DNA of 63,641 nucleotides from Mansonella perstans (GCA_037074765.1 JBAMDO010000263.1:1-63641), one strand, 5' to 3'. Counted from the first letter of the stretch, positions 29,391 to 44,437 are shown. The notes: generated by a model not told the origin, from the letters alone. A program made the numbers and translations.

Positions 29391-32300
29391 GATAAATTCC
29401 ATGATCCATCAATGGACATTCGTGTAATTATACCATTTGCAATTGCATATTTGCTCATATTCGTTCTAGGTGTGATAGGAAATGTTTTAGTAATCTGTCT
29501 TACTTTATCAAATCGAAAACTTCAAACAGTACAAGTATTTATCTTCCGCTTTTTTCTCATCATAACATTATCATTTTACAAATACATACATAATAATTAT
29601 CGCTTTATTTACATTGTTTAATAGATGATCGAAGAAATAAATTTGCAACATTATGGAAATTTCACGTATATTTTACAGCAATATGCACCAATTATATGAT
29701 ATTATTGAATTCAATATCACTAATTAAAAGTTTGTGTATGCATAAAATTCAAATCATTATCTAATTATTGAAATAAAATAAAATACTTGGTGAAAATTGA
29801 ATTTAATAACACTTAAATAATTCAATTTTCTTCCTTTTCAAAATTCAAATATTCAAATTAATTATCAACTTTTAAATTTCAGAATATGTTCATATTGAAT
29901 TTAGCTAGTGCCGATTTAGTAGTATGTATCTTTTCACTTCCAATCACACCAGTTGCTAATGTTTACAAAAACTGGTACTTTGGTTCAGCAATGTGTCACG
30001 GACTTCCATGGATGCAAGGTATTGCGGTATTCATCGGTACCTTTAGTTTGTGTGCCATTTCTGTTGATAGATATATTATGGTGATCTTACCAACGAGGAA
30101 GATTATCAATAAAACTGTTCGTTGTTTTCTTTTATTTTTGTTAACTAATTCATTAATGAACTGCCATTCTTTCTTCTCTTTTTTTCTTGAACAGAATTTG
30201 AGTTTTTAAATCTTTCTGCTAAGGGATCATCAACAAATATTATTGGAATTCATTTACAACAATAATCATTTTATGTATGTAGCAAAAAATGCAAAATTTG
30301 TTGCTAAGCACAATCAATCACTGCTAAAGTAACGATTTTAAAATGATAAAAGTTTTCAATTTTCGCTCATAAATTTTTTTCGCTCAAATAGAAATTAAAG
30401 AAAATTGAAACTAAAAAAAAACTTTTTTCTTTTAACATTTATGTAATTTCAAAAAATATTACAAGATTATTTTTATGAAGTGAATAAACTCAGTACTAGA
30501 ACTTTTAACATACTGTTTCGTCTAATTTTCATAAAAACTATATGAAACGAAAATAAATGAATAAATAATTCCGTTTCTGCCTTAAATGAATTGTAGCTAT
30601 GAAACTGCATTTAATTTTTTGATTATAATCTAATTTTAATTCATTAATTATAAATTTTCGTCAAAATAATTTAATACGTTTTTTTCTTTTGATTCAGCGT
30701 TCCAAATATATAGCAATTGTTCTTTGGACATTATCAATAGTTTCAACACTTCCATATGCAATGTATATGGATCTTGTTGTTGTTGATGGAATATGTGGAC
30801 AATTTTGTACTGAAAACTGGCCCAGTTCTCCTTTAAGAACTACATATACAGTATGCCATGTTGATAATTTTTCAAATTATTTTGTTTTAATGTTATTAAA
30901 TATTAATATTTAGTCACACGAAAGACCATCATATGGTAATCATTCATTCAATGTAATATTTTGCACGGATCAAAATATTTTAATTCAATCAAATCGAACA
31001 AAAATATAAAAGTTAATTAAAAAAATGAATTCCGACATTCGTGCTGCATGCAAATAAATATTATCGGAAGTTAATTGGCAGAAATTAACTGAACTTTAAT
31101 TTATTTATTATTTCAGCGAGATTTTTTTGAATAAAAATTTTTGGAATAGAGATAATCGAAGGAAATGTGGAATAATGGAAGTGGCGTCATTATCATATCA
31201 TAATATATTAACGGATAGCGCGTATAAGATTAAGATCACTATAAATTTCTAAAATCTAAGTAAATTTTGAGAAAGAGAAAGAGGAAGAAAGAAAAGAAGA
31301 TTTTAGTAAGTTGATATAAAATTACCTGAAAAGTTTCTTATAGATATTTGTTTTTGTGGTGCAATTTGTAATTCCATTAACAATTATGTTCATCTGTTAC
31401 TATCATATTTTTGCCGAACTAAGAAAAAGGACATCAAAGAAAATCAGGTAAAATGTTTTTGTAATTTCAATAAAGCAACAGGATTAGCGTTAATTGAGTT
31501 ATTCGTATTGTAACCGTAGTTATGTAAAAAAGATGAAAATAATTCCATGACTCATCATTTTGATTTTTAACAGAAAGTTGATGAATTATATTGAAATAAT
31601 CTAAAAAGCAATGTAAACATATAAATTTCAGTTTCATTTTTAAATTAAATTAACCAAACTTCTTTCCTCAGTGTTTTTTTCCGCAGGCAAATTTTTGTGA
31701 ATTATTTGTGCTACCCTATTCAATTACTATAAAAGATAATTTTGCCTAAAAAATCGCTTAATAAATCTATTATAAATACATGATTACTTGACGTAATTTT
31801 AGAAAAATAAGAAAAATTTTAAAATATTAATGAAAAAGTAATGTAATTTTAGGCTCTTAAAAGAACGTTCAAAGGCTTTAGCATCAGCATGCATATTAGC
31901 AGATCCAAATAATGTTCTTCTGGATTGCAAGAAAGGTTTTGATGTTAATGATTTCAAAGAATATCAGGTATGCAATTTAAAATAAAAAAACTGCACACCA
32001 TTCTAATTCTGATATTGAATTATTCCATTTCCAATATTTATTTGTCCATATCGATTTCTTAATAATCGCTCAATACATTTTTATACCCATTTCAATTCTA
32101 AAAATCAAAATTAAAATTATGGTTAGAGATGTTGCATGAATTATTTGAAAAAACAGAAAAATTTAATATTATTTTTTATCTGAAAATCAATCAAACTTTG
32201 CTAATTCCATTATTTATGTTTTAAACTTATCATTTTAAATTTAGAACAAGCCAAACATTATCTTCTTTTTTATGGTTTTTAGAGGAAATTATAAGAAAGA

Positions 32301-33636
32301 AATGAGTATGACTTAACTATCATCTCTTTTTAAATTTTAAAAGCAAATTTCTTATTTTTTTCTTTTTTCTTTCTTATTTTGTCAATTTATAGGATCGTTT
32401 ACGAAGCGAATTATTGGCAAATGCTAGGCGTAATACGATATTGCTTGTTAGTATGGTTGTATTATTTGCTGTATCTTGGCTTCCGCATAATATTGTTGCA
32501 TTATTAATGGAATTTGATGAAAGCTTATTTGAACGTTATGATGGTGTCAACAGTATTTATCTCATCAATTTATTTACCCATTGGTATGGGTAAAATTTTT
32601 ATGCATTATTATTTAATTTCTTTTTCCACCCGCAATCACTAAACTAGCATAACAATTACAGGCAAAATAATAATCTAGCATAATAAATTTAAATAATATA
32701 ATTAACAAATCATAAATGTAATAATAAATAATATAATTGATAAATCACAAATGCAGTAATAAATAATATGTACATAAATGTGTAATCAGCAATATGAATG
32801 CATTTACATAACAAATAACATTTTAATATGCATGATGTAAATTTTATCAATTTAAGTACGTCATATTAAAAATTTAACATACTTATAAATTTTATGTATG
32901 GATAATTTTATATGACGTATAGGTTATATAATGAATATGATTAAAAATATAATAAAAATTTTTAAGCATGCGTTAAATATTTTAATTTTATTTATACATA
33001 AAATTTTACGCATATAAAATTATGGATAATATTAAATGCTTGCATTTATATTATGTATAATTTCATCAAAAAAACGAAGAAAGCACTCATTATCTTCATT
33101 TATGATTTTTTCCAACTTTGAAATTGTCACTTGTCATTTGTAATGTATGAAAAAAAAAACGAAATCAGAGAAATCATTAATGCTGCATATATACAGTGTA
33201 CAAGATAATTGCACTGTACTCTCATAATAATTATTTAATCATAAAAATTATTAACGATTTTATCTTCTTGATGTGATAGAATAAGATTTTTACTAATTGA
33301 AAATAACAATAATAAATCTAATGAAATAATACTACGATAATTTTTTTGAAATAAAATAAATTATTTGCATATAATTACTTATTTGCTATGATAGTCTATA
33401 ATAGTTTTTTAAAATAAATTATTTGATTTAATTGCTTGCTCTCATTTATTACTTATCATATATTCTTTAGGATAGCAATGGCAAATAATGCCTGGAATCC
33501 AATTTTATATGCACTCCTAAATCCATTATTCATTGAATTGATGGCGAAGACATTGTATAGATTACGAACGATAATATGTTGTTGCTTTTATTCTGAAAGA
33601 AATTCCATAAGAGAAAGAGCGCTTGAAGTTGATTGA
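29391..33636 (+). CDS. Neuropeptide receptor, class A GPCR of NPY/NPF type
   Basis: Seven-transmembrane G-protein-coupled receptor of the neuronal surface. Exons 29391-29534, 29883-30116, 30698-30850, 31344-31447, 31853-31967, 32393-32583 and 33471-33636 (TGA 33634-33636) join in phase to 368 residues. The first ATG in the visible frame is at 29412. TM1 carries GNVLVI, TM2 NLASADL, and TM3 ends in the DRY motif ([14 protein letters not shown]). Extracellular loop 2 has CTENWP, typical of NPY-like receptors. TM6 has FAVSWLPHN, and TM7 has [15 protein letters not shown] (NPxxY form). A Cys cluster (IICCCF) after TM7 may be palmitoylated. The exon starts at a TTATTTCAG acceptor and reads in frame upstream of the ATG, so the extracellular N terminus probably has an earlier exon. 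The ligand is unknown; relatives are the C. elegans NPR receptors, but I cannot name the exact ortholog. AATAAA at 33688 is a likely polyadenylation signal. Confidence 0.9.
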
Positions 33637-35320
33637 AATTTGACAAATTGATATTTTACTATATCCTGTCAAAAATTAAAGTGATAAAATAAAATACTGG
33701 AATTTGAAATAAAATGAATATTTCATATAAATTTGGCATCGCAATGATTTCTGAAACATTAATGGGTTTCAGAAGTCTGCAATTTACAACTAATTGCAAA
33801 AACAAAAAAAATTGAGAATAAAATATCTGATCATTGTTTTAAATTAGCATAAAATTTTGAATTTCGGAAAAAACCAACAAAAGAAAAAAGTGTTTGCTCT
33901 AATAAATAAAAGTATAAAAGATAAAAATCGGTATATAACAAATAAGGACAAGTGTATACTTACTTAAATTAAAGTAAATAAAAAGATCGACTTACATTTT
34001 CATCAATTTCGATTTATTCGTCAGTTTCGAAATACATAAAACGTGAAACATAAAATATGAAACAATATTTTCATTCAAACATAAAACGATATCGAAGAGA
34101 ATAGTGTGAAAGCTAAAAGTTGTAGTTTTTATTTAAGTTACGTTAGACCTAGTTTCAATCCATTCATAAAAGTTATGAGTGGTTTGTAAAATCCTTGGGA
34201 ATGATTATTTTTGAAATAACGTCAAGTGTTAGTTTTAAATTAATTTGCGTTTTAAGCATGTTTCAAGTTTATCATTCTGCATTTTTAGGCTAACAACTAA
34301 CCACTCAAACGCAAAACAATATGAATTTCTCTGCAAAAAATGCAAAGGATTTAATTAAAATCCTATTTTTTTACGATTTTTTCTGATTTGGAATACTATC
34401 TTATTATGTGTATTTTGAATAAAATTATGCTTATTACTTAATATATTGCATTTTATTTTTGTATTGTTATCAGTTTTTTTTTTGGATGATATCATCCATT
34501 TGATTTTTATTGACAAAGCAGAATATTGACGAAGGTTACAGAGATGTCATCACCATTTCTTATTAATATGATTGACAGATGTTGCAGAGATGTCATCACT
34601 ATTAGGTACAGAGATATCATCACTGTTACTTATCAATATGACTAACTAATTTTAGTCATGATTTGATATGCTTCATTTTTCATTCCGATTTAATTCTGCT
34701 CAATGTTTATGCCAATATTTTCGCCTTTTTTCTTTTGATTATCAAGGATTTTTTTTTTACCTCTTGAAATTTTTACTTTTAATAGTAATGCAAAAGTTAG
34801 AAAGTTAAACATTATAACTGGTTCATTTTCATGATTTCTGATTAATAAATTAAAAAACTACAAATATGATAATTTTCAATTTCATATTACAATTACTCAT
34901 CTTTTAGTAATCGAAAATTTGACTAATTCCATCTTTGGAAATTGACAATGGACAAACAATGATTCATCAAAAATTGGCATACAGCTGACGAAAGTCATTT
35001 GCATGTCACTCTTTGTTGATCCTACCGAAATTTGTCATTCAGTAATATAGAAATGAATATTAGTCATTGTATTCTTTATTCGTTTCTATTATACAAATAT
35101 TTTCTTCCAATTCACGAACTCAAATTTGTAAACGGAAAATTTACCATATAAGTTAGACAGAGTGAATTAGTTGTCAACAAATTATAATCAGTCAGTGAAT
35201 TAAATTGCAAGTTATGGGTCATAAAAACAAAACATAGAAAATTATACAACTAATTCATAAATTATTAACTTTCATTGTTAGCTTTCACTTTAATTTTTAA
35301 CTTAAGACCGGTCCAGTGCT

Positions 35321-35354
<34 letters not shown>

Positions 35355-38300
35355 GTACTTTGTGATTTCAGAAGTATTTCATTTGATATTTTTCAATCGT
35401 AAAATATTGATTAAAAATCTGATCAATACAAAATGCATCAGCACATTGGAGATAACAGAAGAAATACATCGTTAAGCGATTTTAAAAATTTACGGATATT
35501 AATCATACAACTGTTAGCGGTTGTGTAAACATTTCGATGAATGTATACCATTAAGCAATCAATAATTTATGAAAGAAATTTAATTTGAAAAGGAAGTGAA
35601 AAAGAAAAGAGAAGTGTTTTAGTGTTATATTTCAATATTTTAATAATATTTGAAGAAAAAGGTTTTTTTGAGCCTCTCTTCTGGAAACATTTTTCATTCA
35701 AATATATAACAAATACATTGCTGAATTCAAACGGTTTAACTGGTAAAAGTTAATGTTATAGTTTGAAGTTCTGGTTAACATTGAAATTTTAGAGGTTGTA
35801 TACACACATATACACATACATAGAGACATACATACATACACGATATTCATTTATACCTGTTAGTTTTGCCATTTTAAGCCTCCGATCTAATCATCTTAAC
35901 GGGAACTTGTTTTAATTTATGTTTCTTTGCATTTCTGTATGTGTTTGCTTGAGAGTGTATGTCTTTGTGTATATGTTCGTACAGAAGAAAGGTTGTGGTA
36001 GTAATCGTACTTGGATATTTTAGTTGATATTCTTTTCATTCATTTTTTAAAAGATATTTTATCTAACTTTAACTTCTATCATTATTAATTATATCTTTTA
36101 ATACAGGCAAAATATTGTACAATTCTATTTACTGTATAAAACAATTTCTTACTGAATTAAAAGTAAGTTACTGGCGTACTCAAGATTAGCTTATTTTTGG
36201 TATTCAAAGCTAATTTATTACATCCAAGGCTCAATTTACTGTATCCAATCATAATATCCTGTTAAGCTATTATTTCTGTTTCATCAAATTACGGATTATG
36301 TTTTCATTTTACAGTAAGTTTTCATTCATCGTTTCTTGAAAATTGTATATTTTATTACTACAAGATTGTTTTACTTTGGACAAAATGATAATTTTAGCAA
36401 GATGATAACAAATATTAAAACCAATCATTGGATAATTTATAGTTCACTAAATAATTCATATAGTTTTACTGGATGTTTCTTATCTGGGAAATTGGAGTTA
36501 AAAAGAAAAAGCAAAACAAATTATAGTCAAAAAAAAAACAGTAAATAGTTTTGCAGATAAGACTGGATTAAGATTAAACGCAAAGTTTCAAATATGAATG
36601 AGAAAAAGAAAATTTTATTTCCCGTAATGTAAACAAATAATAAAAGGAAATTGATGCATTTTCTGGACACTAATTATATTATAAAGCGGCTGTGAAATGA
36701 AAAGGCTAAAAAATCCATTAGTTATTTAAAACTGAAATTAATAAGGGAAAAGGAAGGGAAACGAGAGGAGTGATGAAGAATTAAAGAGTATGAATAGATT
36801 TGAATTTGAAATTTATCATAAAGAATCAAATTCCTTTCTAACTTGATTGTTTAATTTTGACTTAAACTGTTTAACTTAAACTAACTTAATTATTTAATTT
36901 AAAGCGCAACTTGCAAGTTAAAATTTCCTTGCACAAAACTTATTTTTAAGGGATGGGATCAAGTTAAAAATATTACTCATAATGCCTGTACTGTTACTTT
37001 GCAATTAAATAAGTTAAAATCGTCTATACATAATTCATTCTCGAGGGATTCAACTTATCATGTCTATATTATTATTTTACTCCATAGTAAATGCCTGATT
37101 AATTAAATTAATTGAGAATAGATCAACAGATGCTCGCGTCGACAGAATTTATAAATTTTTTTTGTGTACTTTTTTCGAATTAAGAAAAACAAATCGAGCA
37201 AAAATTTAAAAGACACTGAGCTAAAAAATTTTAATTATGCAATCAAAATTATGCTCAAATATAATCGAAATGAGACAAACCTAATAGTAACTGAATATTT
37301 AATTGATGTTAAACTTATAAGCTGCGTTAATTGAGATTTTTACTTATTCAAAATTTAAATTTTTAACAAAATTAAGCAGTACTAAGAATGTTTCTAATTC
37401 TTGCTATAGCAACAATTTTGCGCCCTATCTATGACCTCATCAGCCTGATATCAAGAGTTGTAAACTTATATATTGGCCATTTTTTTTTGTTCAAGATGTA
37501 ATTGGTAATTATATCCTTCAAAATTAATGTCAATGAGATCGTCCCGAAATGACAATAGAAATTATAGCTGAAGATAGTAATCTGCGTTAACTTCAGCAAT
37601 CATTTTGATTACTTAAACCGGGAATGATTTTTTAAGATCTGCTGAAAATTTGTCATATCATGCTAACCCCAATTTATTGACGAAAACTTCGATATATTAT
37701 TCATTAAATAATTAGTTTTATCAACTTCCATCAATAATGGTCATAATAATTAATTAGTGCATATACTTGTTGTTACTCTATCATAGAATAAGCAAGTTTA
37801 CCAAAACTTAAAAACCTGTGAGAGATCAATGATAGAGTTACGCCTATACAATGATCTAGATTTATTGATCCAATCAGCTCATATTGTTTACTTAAAGTGT
37901 GTTGTGATCATGCTAATGCTTGTTGTTTACTTTGAAAAGAAATCACATTATATCTTATTCAAAATAACTCATAAATTTTATTGGTAAATTATTTTAATAG
38001 TTAAGTTTTCTCGATTCATTTTGTACTGCTAGTGAATAATTTTAAAATTTCCATTGTTTTAATTCTATCTTTTAAAATCTCATCAAATTTACAAGCGTCA
38101 AAGCTTCAGTAATTATCGTCAAGCGAATTTTTCTATTACTTAACAATTTTACAAAATAAGAAATTTACTATTAAGAATTTTAAATAAGTGAAATTTTTAT
38201 CAAAAATGTCTATTTGTTTTGCATAATTTTCTTTCCATAGTGCTTTTTGTTTGTTTAGTAGAAATTACTTTTCCAAATATTCAATTTCTCATAACTTTCT

Positions 38301-39039
38301 TTCTCATACATTTCTCATACAACTTTCTCATCATAACTTTCTCATACAAATAAATTTTTATTAATATTAATTATATCCTCTTCTATTCCAGAAAAAAAGC
38401 GCAAAAATGCTTGGGTTATTTTTTTGGTTATATTATTATTGATTTAGCAAATATTACAAAGAATTAAAACATCAGTAATATTAATCGATAATAGAAAATG
38501 AAACTACTACAAATCAAATAATGAATAATAATCTAAAACAATATTTAATTAATTCCAGAAAATCGAAATTTAATCATTTGAATTAATTGAAACGTAATCT
38601 GATAGTAGTATAAAATAAAAACTTTATGCATTTCATTGAAATCAATAGGAAAATTTTTTTTTCCAAAGTTTTCTAACTTTTGTGATCATTAGAAATATTT
38701 CCAATCTTTGTTTCATAAAATAAACAATTTTGATTTTTGGAAATTAATTATACTAAAAGTACCTTTAAAATATACAAAATTTCAATTAACTAATTGTTCA
38801 AATATTTTCAATAATTGAAATTATAAGCATTTGAAATAAATTTAAATTTTATATTTACTTAAAATAAATTTAAAAATTTGAAAAAATTATTTTAAACTAT
38901 TTAAATTTTATGAGAAAAAATAAAACAAACAATAACAAAAAACAATTGGTTAAGTAATCTAATTTGAATTTTATTGTTTTTTAAAGAAATTAAGCAAATA
39001 TATTATAAGGCTTGACAATTTTTTTTTGCACAATTTAAT
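33637..39039. other. Gene-free AT-rich stretch
   Basis: No supportable exon. It contains a run of 29 T at 35323-35351, a (TA/CA)CA-type tract at about 35800-35842, and a block at about 34440-34510 that resembles 45780-45845. Open stretches here are short and lysine/asparagine-rich, as expected by chance at this base composition. Confidence 0.5.
35323..35351. repeat. Poly-T run of 29
   Basis: Uninterrupted T homopolymer. It could be the poly-A tail of an old minus-strand retroposon, but no element body was recognised beside it. Confidence 0.9.
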
Positions 39040-42000
39040 ATGTTTTCAGACGATGAATGCAAATTGGATCGATCGATAAAATCACCGTATACTAATAAAA
39101 TGGCTGAAACACTGAACGCAAAAGATATGGTAGATTTAGAATCGATCATTCGAAATTGGGCGAGACAAATTTTTAATGTTACAAAAACTCGTGAAGAAGC
39201 TAAAATTAGCAAAAAACATCTCGAAGTACAATTTTTTTTTTTTTTTTGAAAATTTTTAAGCACAATTTTTTTTTTTAAATTCAACAAAATTTTTTTCTTA
39301 GAAATTTTTGTATAATGGCATCTTTGTTCTTTTTTACCTTCGTTGACAAATATACTGTAATCGAAATTCGTTAAATAATTTCTTACAATACTGTACTGCA
39401 ATTGACGATACTGTAATTGACAGTAATCAATTTTCTTACTATTTTTGACTTTTTTCCTCTCTTCTTTATCAATATTTGATAACTATTACTGTTTTAGATC
39501 TTTAAAAACAATTTCAAACTTTTAACGCAAAAAAAACAAACATAACTAAATAGTGAAATGATATATAGTAAAAAAAAGTACTACAAGTAAATGAATGGTT
39601 AACCGTTGAAAAACTACACTGTTAAATTCCATTATTATGAAAAACTGACCTTGTATAGATAATGATCGATTTTCAGATTATCATTTAAAATTTTTTGGTA
39701 ATGTTTTAATGAGGCATGGGACCCAAAAACAAATTATTTGGTAAAATAAGTGACAACCTCTGCTTTATTTAGATATAAAATAAATGAAACTATCTGAAAT
39801 TTATCATTAGTTTTCTCCAAAATCATTCGATAGAAGAAAAAATAAAGTTCAAATATTAGTTGGGAAATGTTGTCATTTATGAAATTTTTTATATCAGAAA
39901 TCGGAGATTTTGCTTCATCTGTCAACGTTATTTTTGCTAAACAAGACAAGTTAGATTATGCATACATGGACATTTTATGATTTAAAATGAAAATTTGCAT
40001 TTGTAATTTTAATGATGTTCAAATGCTTGGATGATGTTGAACAGAATATATAAAAAAGAATAGAAGGGCAAATCATTTAATTGAAAAATTCAAATTATTT
40101 TTAATTTGTTACTGTTTTTTTTGTTATTGAATTTAACTTGTTAAGAATGAAAAGAAACACTGGAAAAATCTGGACGAGAAAATTATTGACATGGCAAAAA
40201 TAGTTATTGGAAAATTTTCACTATTTTTTTAATCAAGTAGAAAGAAAAAGAAGTGGAAAATGCAAAAACAAATTAGAAATCCATTTTTCTATAACTTTTT
40301 AAAATGATAAATTTGAAATTTTTTTCAGTATTTTAAAATATTTTATGAAAAATGACTTTATTTCTTGGTTTTTCTGTTTTTATTTTATCGTTCAAAATAG
40401 CTTTCATATGTGAACATACGTTTCCAATGTTCAACGTGAGCTTATATTAGTGAAGTATGAAGTATGAACGCGTCTTTTTACTAAAACTGATTTTCATTGA
40501 TGTAATGTCATTGATGTCCGAGTGTTATCGAATAAACATCTGGCGGAAATGGCTTTTAAAAAAAGCCAGAAAATAGGAATCAGAACGAAATGTTTTCTGA
40601 TGTTTTCTTGCATGAATTATTTGAAAGCAAAGAAAAAACGCCGAAATTTTAGTGAAAAAAAGTTTTTCTTCAAATTTTTCTTAATGGATTTTTTTTTTCA
40701 TCATTTTGAATTCTTTGCTTTGAATTTTAATACTGCTCTGTTCCTTAGTGATTCATTATTATCAGAAGTATTGAAGTAACATGGCAAAGGAAATTTTGTT
40801 TCACTGATTAAAACGTTTAATTTAATATTTCTAGGAACTGAAAGTATGAAGTGATAATTTAGCCCAAATCTAATTCATTCAACGGATTTCATTCTCAACG
40901 CTCATCTGGGCACGTAACTTTGAGAACTTCAAATTTGTGAGGGCTGGCATTTAAAGCTTCTTAAATTTATTCTAGAACCATTTAATTTTGGAATTTTTGT
41001 TGACCTTAGAATCGATTTATCCTGAATTTCCATCAAACTATAAATTATCAGCCAATCTGGTAGAATACTCATTTAGCTAATAAACGAATTTCACTTACGT
41101 TAATTAATATTCTGCATCTTTAGCACTCTAATTTTATTTGCAATCCAAATGTGACAAATTTGCATTATAATTATTACTTTTTTAAAATTATAAAGAATAA
41201 TTACCTAATTTCATATGCAATAATTGGCCAGAAAAAAATGCAAAAATGCATGCCGACAGCTTGTTTCTGTCGCAAAAATGATAAAAATGAAAAAAAATTG
41301 TTATAATCTAAATTTTCAAATCATTTGTTTTTAATAAATTTGCAGTCCTCTTTTTCATTATTATTTTCAAAATGCTTTTTTTTTTGCGAGAAAATTTTGA
41401 TTGAGAATGTAAGATGACAGAGGTTGATATAGAAAATAAAAGGAAGAAGAGAAAGGACGAAAACGATCGAAAAGGAACGAAAAAAATATAGAGGAAATTA
41501 AAAATTATGGCAATGGTGACGGTGCAGTGCACAAAAGAAATTAGTATTTCAATTAATTTTTATTGAATTGGTGCAGAAAAAAACTGTTTTTTTAAAAAAA
41601 AAAACTGGAAAATTTAATAGAAAAATTTGCAGAGGAGGTTGCCTATCCTTTAATTTATTAATCCATCTGTATTTCCAAGATGATATTGTCTACTAGATAA
41701 ACTTTCAGTATAGCAGTAATAGTGTCGTAGTTTGCATTTATTTGACCATTGGATGATTTATAACTAAATTAGTAATTAATGATTGCAAAATGAGTAAATG
41801 AGATATCAATAGTTGGAAGATTTGTAATGATCAAAAAATGCAATCTTGCAGTATAACATTAATTGGTCTCATTTATTTATCGAATATTTGGAACCACGGT
41901 ATACGGTATCAGGAATAGATACGCGCTCTGTTCACCAATCAAAAAACGAACAGATTTTATTCAAATCAACATTTACAAACAACACCGACCGGGCGCAAGA

Positions 42001-44029
42001 GTATACATTTAGAACAGAACGTTGTACTCGCAGTACTGCAACAATTTCGATCGGTTTATTTTAATTATTATCAAGACAAGACCAAATTTAAATAAATATT
42101 TGGAAATCATATCATTTTTTTAAACTAGTGATATTTTATTGATTGTAATATTTTGTAATTAACTAATTATATATTGTAGCCAGATTTTGAGTGTGTTAAT
42201 TTTGATTACTACAATTAAACATAATTAATGCTAAACATAACTGGAAGTAATTAAATAAAACTTGCCAGTTAATCGAATAAATTTAAGACGGGAAGAAAAA
42301 TAGATTGTTAGTAAAGAAATGAAATAACTAGAAAATGGAGCAATCAGCAAAAGTTAAAAAGAAAATACAGAGAATACAGAAGTAAGAGTAATGTTAGAAA
42401 AGTTCTATTTTGTGTCAGTCATAAATTTTAGTTGTTTAAAATTTTTTAAATTTTCAATAAAGAATAGTTTAAAATTTTTGACAATTAGTTATGCTTGATT
42501 CAGGTTGTAATATTATTAACCCACAATAGTCAGAAGTAATAATTAAGTATAAAACACGCAATTAATTAGTAAGTAACAAAAATGAATAAACAATACTACA
42601 GTCTAAGAATTATGGTTGTTTTAAACTAACAAATCCCTGTTGTTACCATCGATAATAGTTGACTGTGAGAAATTATACTTCGTTGAGATAGAGGAAAAAA
42701 AGTGAGGACAATACAGCTAATGATCGAAATATTGCGGATAAACCCAGAGGACCAATCTCGTAATGTGTGTTGATTATAAAAGCTGATTCTGGATGATACG
42801 TCTAGGATTAAATATGGGACTATGAAAAGCTTATTTGAGGTCATCATAATTAAGTAAATTAAGCTAGCCTTTGGCATACTTATCAGTGAACCATACACAA
42901 GCACCGAAATCCCCTTTTCACATCATCACATTGTCAGCTTGCAATTTCTTCATCACCTTAATTTTATCTCCAGAATTTCATTTCTTGTTTGGTTGATTTA
43001 TTCGAACGTAATTTTAATTTAGGTAATCCAATAGATGATATTGAACAAAATGAAAAAATGAAATAAGCAAAGAGTTAAATAATTTCAAAAAATTTAGAGA
43101 AAGGAGTATGTCGTGGAATGGAAATGGGATTGAAATTGAAAACACCATGTGAAATTGTAGAAGCAAATGCTGGCTTTCATAATGAAATTAGCATTAGAAG
43201 AATTGGTGAGAATGTGATAGAAGAAGAATTGAAATGGGGTGTTGATAGTACCATTAAGGTACCACCGTTATGTGAAACTATTGCTGAATTGGCTGTTCTG
43301 GAAGACAATCAAACAAGGTTAGCATTAATTTATTTTTTATTTTCATAATTGCAATTTAATTATTCATTTATTGTAAACAAATTAATTCTATGACCATTAG
43401 TACTTGTATAATTTTGTTAATTCACTATTAAATGTTAAGAATAGGAAAAAATTGATGCTAGGCAAATGTATACAAATTGTTTAGGTTAGTAACGTAACTT
43501 AATTAGATGATAATATATTTATTGTAATGTATTCATGTATTAATGCTATAAATTTAATTTACTGTCGGGCGATTCACAGTTTTGGGGTGGGAAAATATAT
43601 GGGAAACAGCTCTGTCCAGTGATTTTTAATAGATTTCCTACATTTGTGACACATGATGTAAAGCACAGAAGCTCCATTACATACCGAAATGATTGATCAG
43701 AATAATTTGAATGTTAACATTGTGAGGCTGTTTCTGAGATTGCATCTACCGCATATTCAACGCGGTACATTAGCGCTCAAGAGCAGATTAACCCAAATAA
43801 ATCCTTCCTATATTTCAGAAATTTTGCAGTGGATAGTCATATCTCTGGTCGAATAGTCGTAACAGTGACAAATTCGAAAGAAAATAATAGTTTGATTACA
43901 ATTATTGAAGGGGAAATTGCCGATATCATTCGTAGTATCACGAATTATTCGACACTTGGTTTCATTGTGAAAGATAATGTTTGTTCATTTATTCAATCTT
44001 CATTTTCCGATTTCCTTTTTTTTACATAA
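39040..44029 (+). CDS. Putative aerolysin/ETX-MTX2-like beta-pore-forming fold protein
   Basis: Four exons close in phase to about 272 residues: 39040-39225, 41852-42053, 43098-43317 and 43819-44029. The initiator is taken as the ATG at 39040; a TTTTCAG acceptor lies inside that codon run, so exon 1 might instead start at 39050. Exon 2 has the N-N-T...Q-x-Y-T-F pattern followed by a Thr/Ser-alternating strand. Exon 3 has a long amphipathic stretch, a Trp-Gly-Val-Asp strand and a VPP turn. Exon 4 begins with a strand containing SGRIVV. This order (strand, Ser/Thr-rich insertion region, strand ending at VPP, final strand) is typical of the aerolysin superfamily, including ETX/MTX2 and many non-toxic animal members. 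The assignment is from pattern only. Activity, secretion and any toxicity are unknown, and no signal peptide is visible. The C-terminal end is uncertain: exon 4 may splice onward to an exon-like stretch near 46207. The link from exon 1 spans a 2.6-kb intron. Confidence 0.45.
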
Positions 44030-44269
44030 TGGAGAAAGATATTTTACTGATTTATTTACAAAAAAAAATAATTTTTGTAAGTTTAAATGCCTTTTCAACA
44101 CTTTCAACAAATTACAAATAATTAAGTTGAGGCAAACAACTGTATTTGGATGACTAAGCTTTTTGTGATAATTTTATTGCTAACTGATAAAATGCAATAT
44201 GGCACATCATGTAACAATATCATGATTAGCACGACTGTAATTATAATCAAGATAACAGCAACAGTAATG

Positions 44270-44368
44270 ACAATAATAATAATGATGTTAATAATAGTAA
44301 TAATAATAATTATTATTACATAACAATAGCAATGATGATAATAATAATATATAATAATAATAATAATG

Positions 44369-44437
<69 letters not shown>

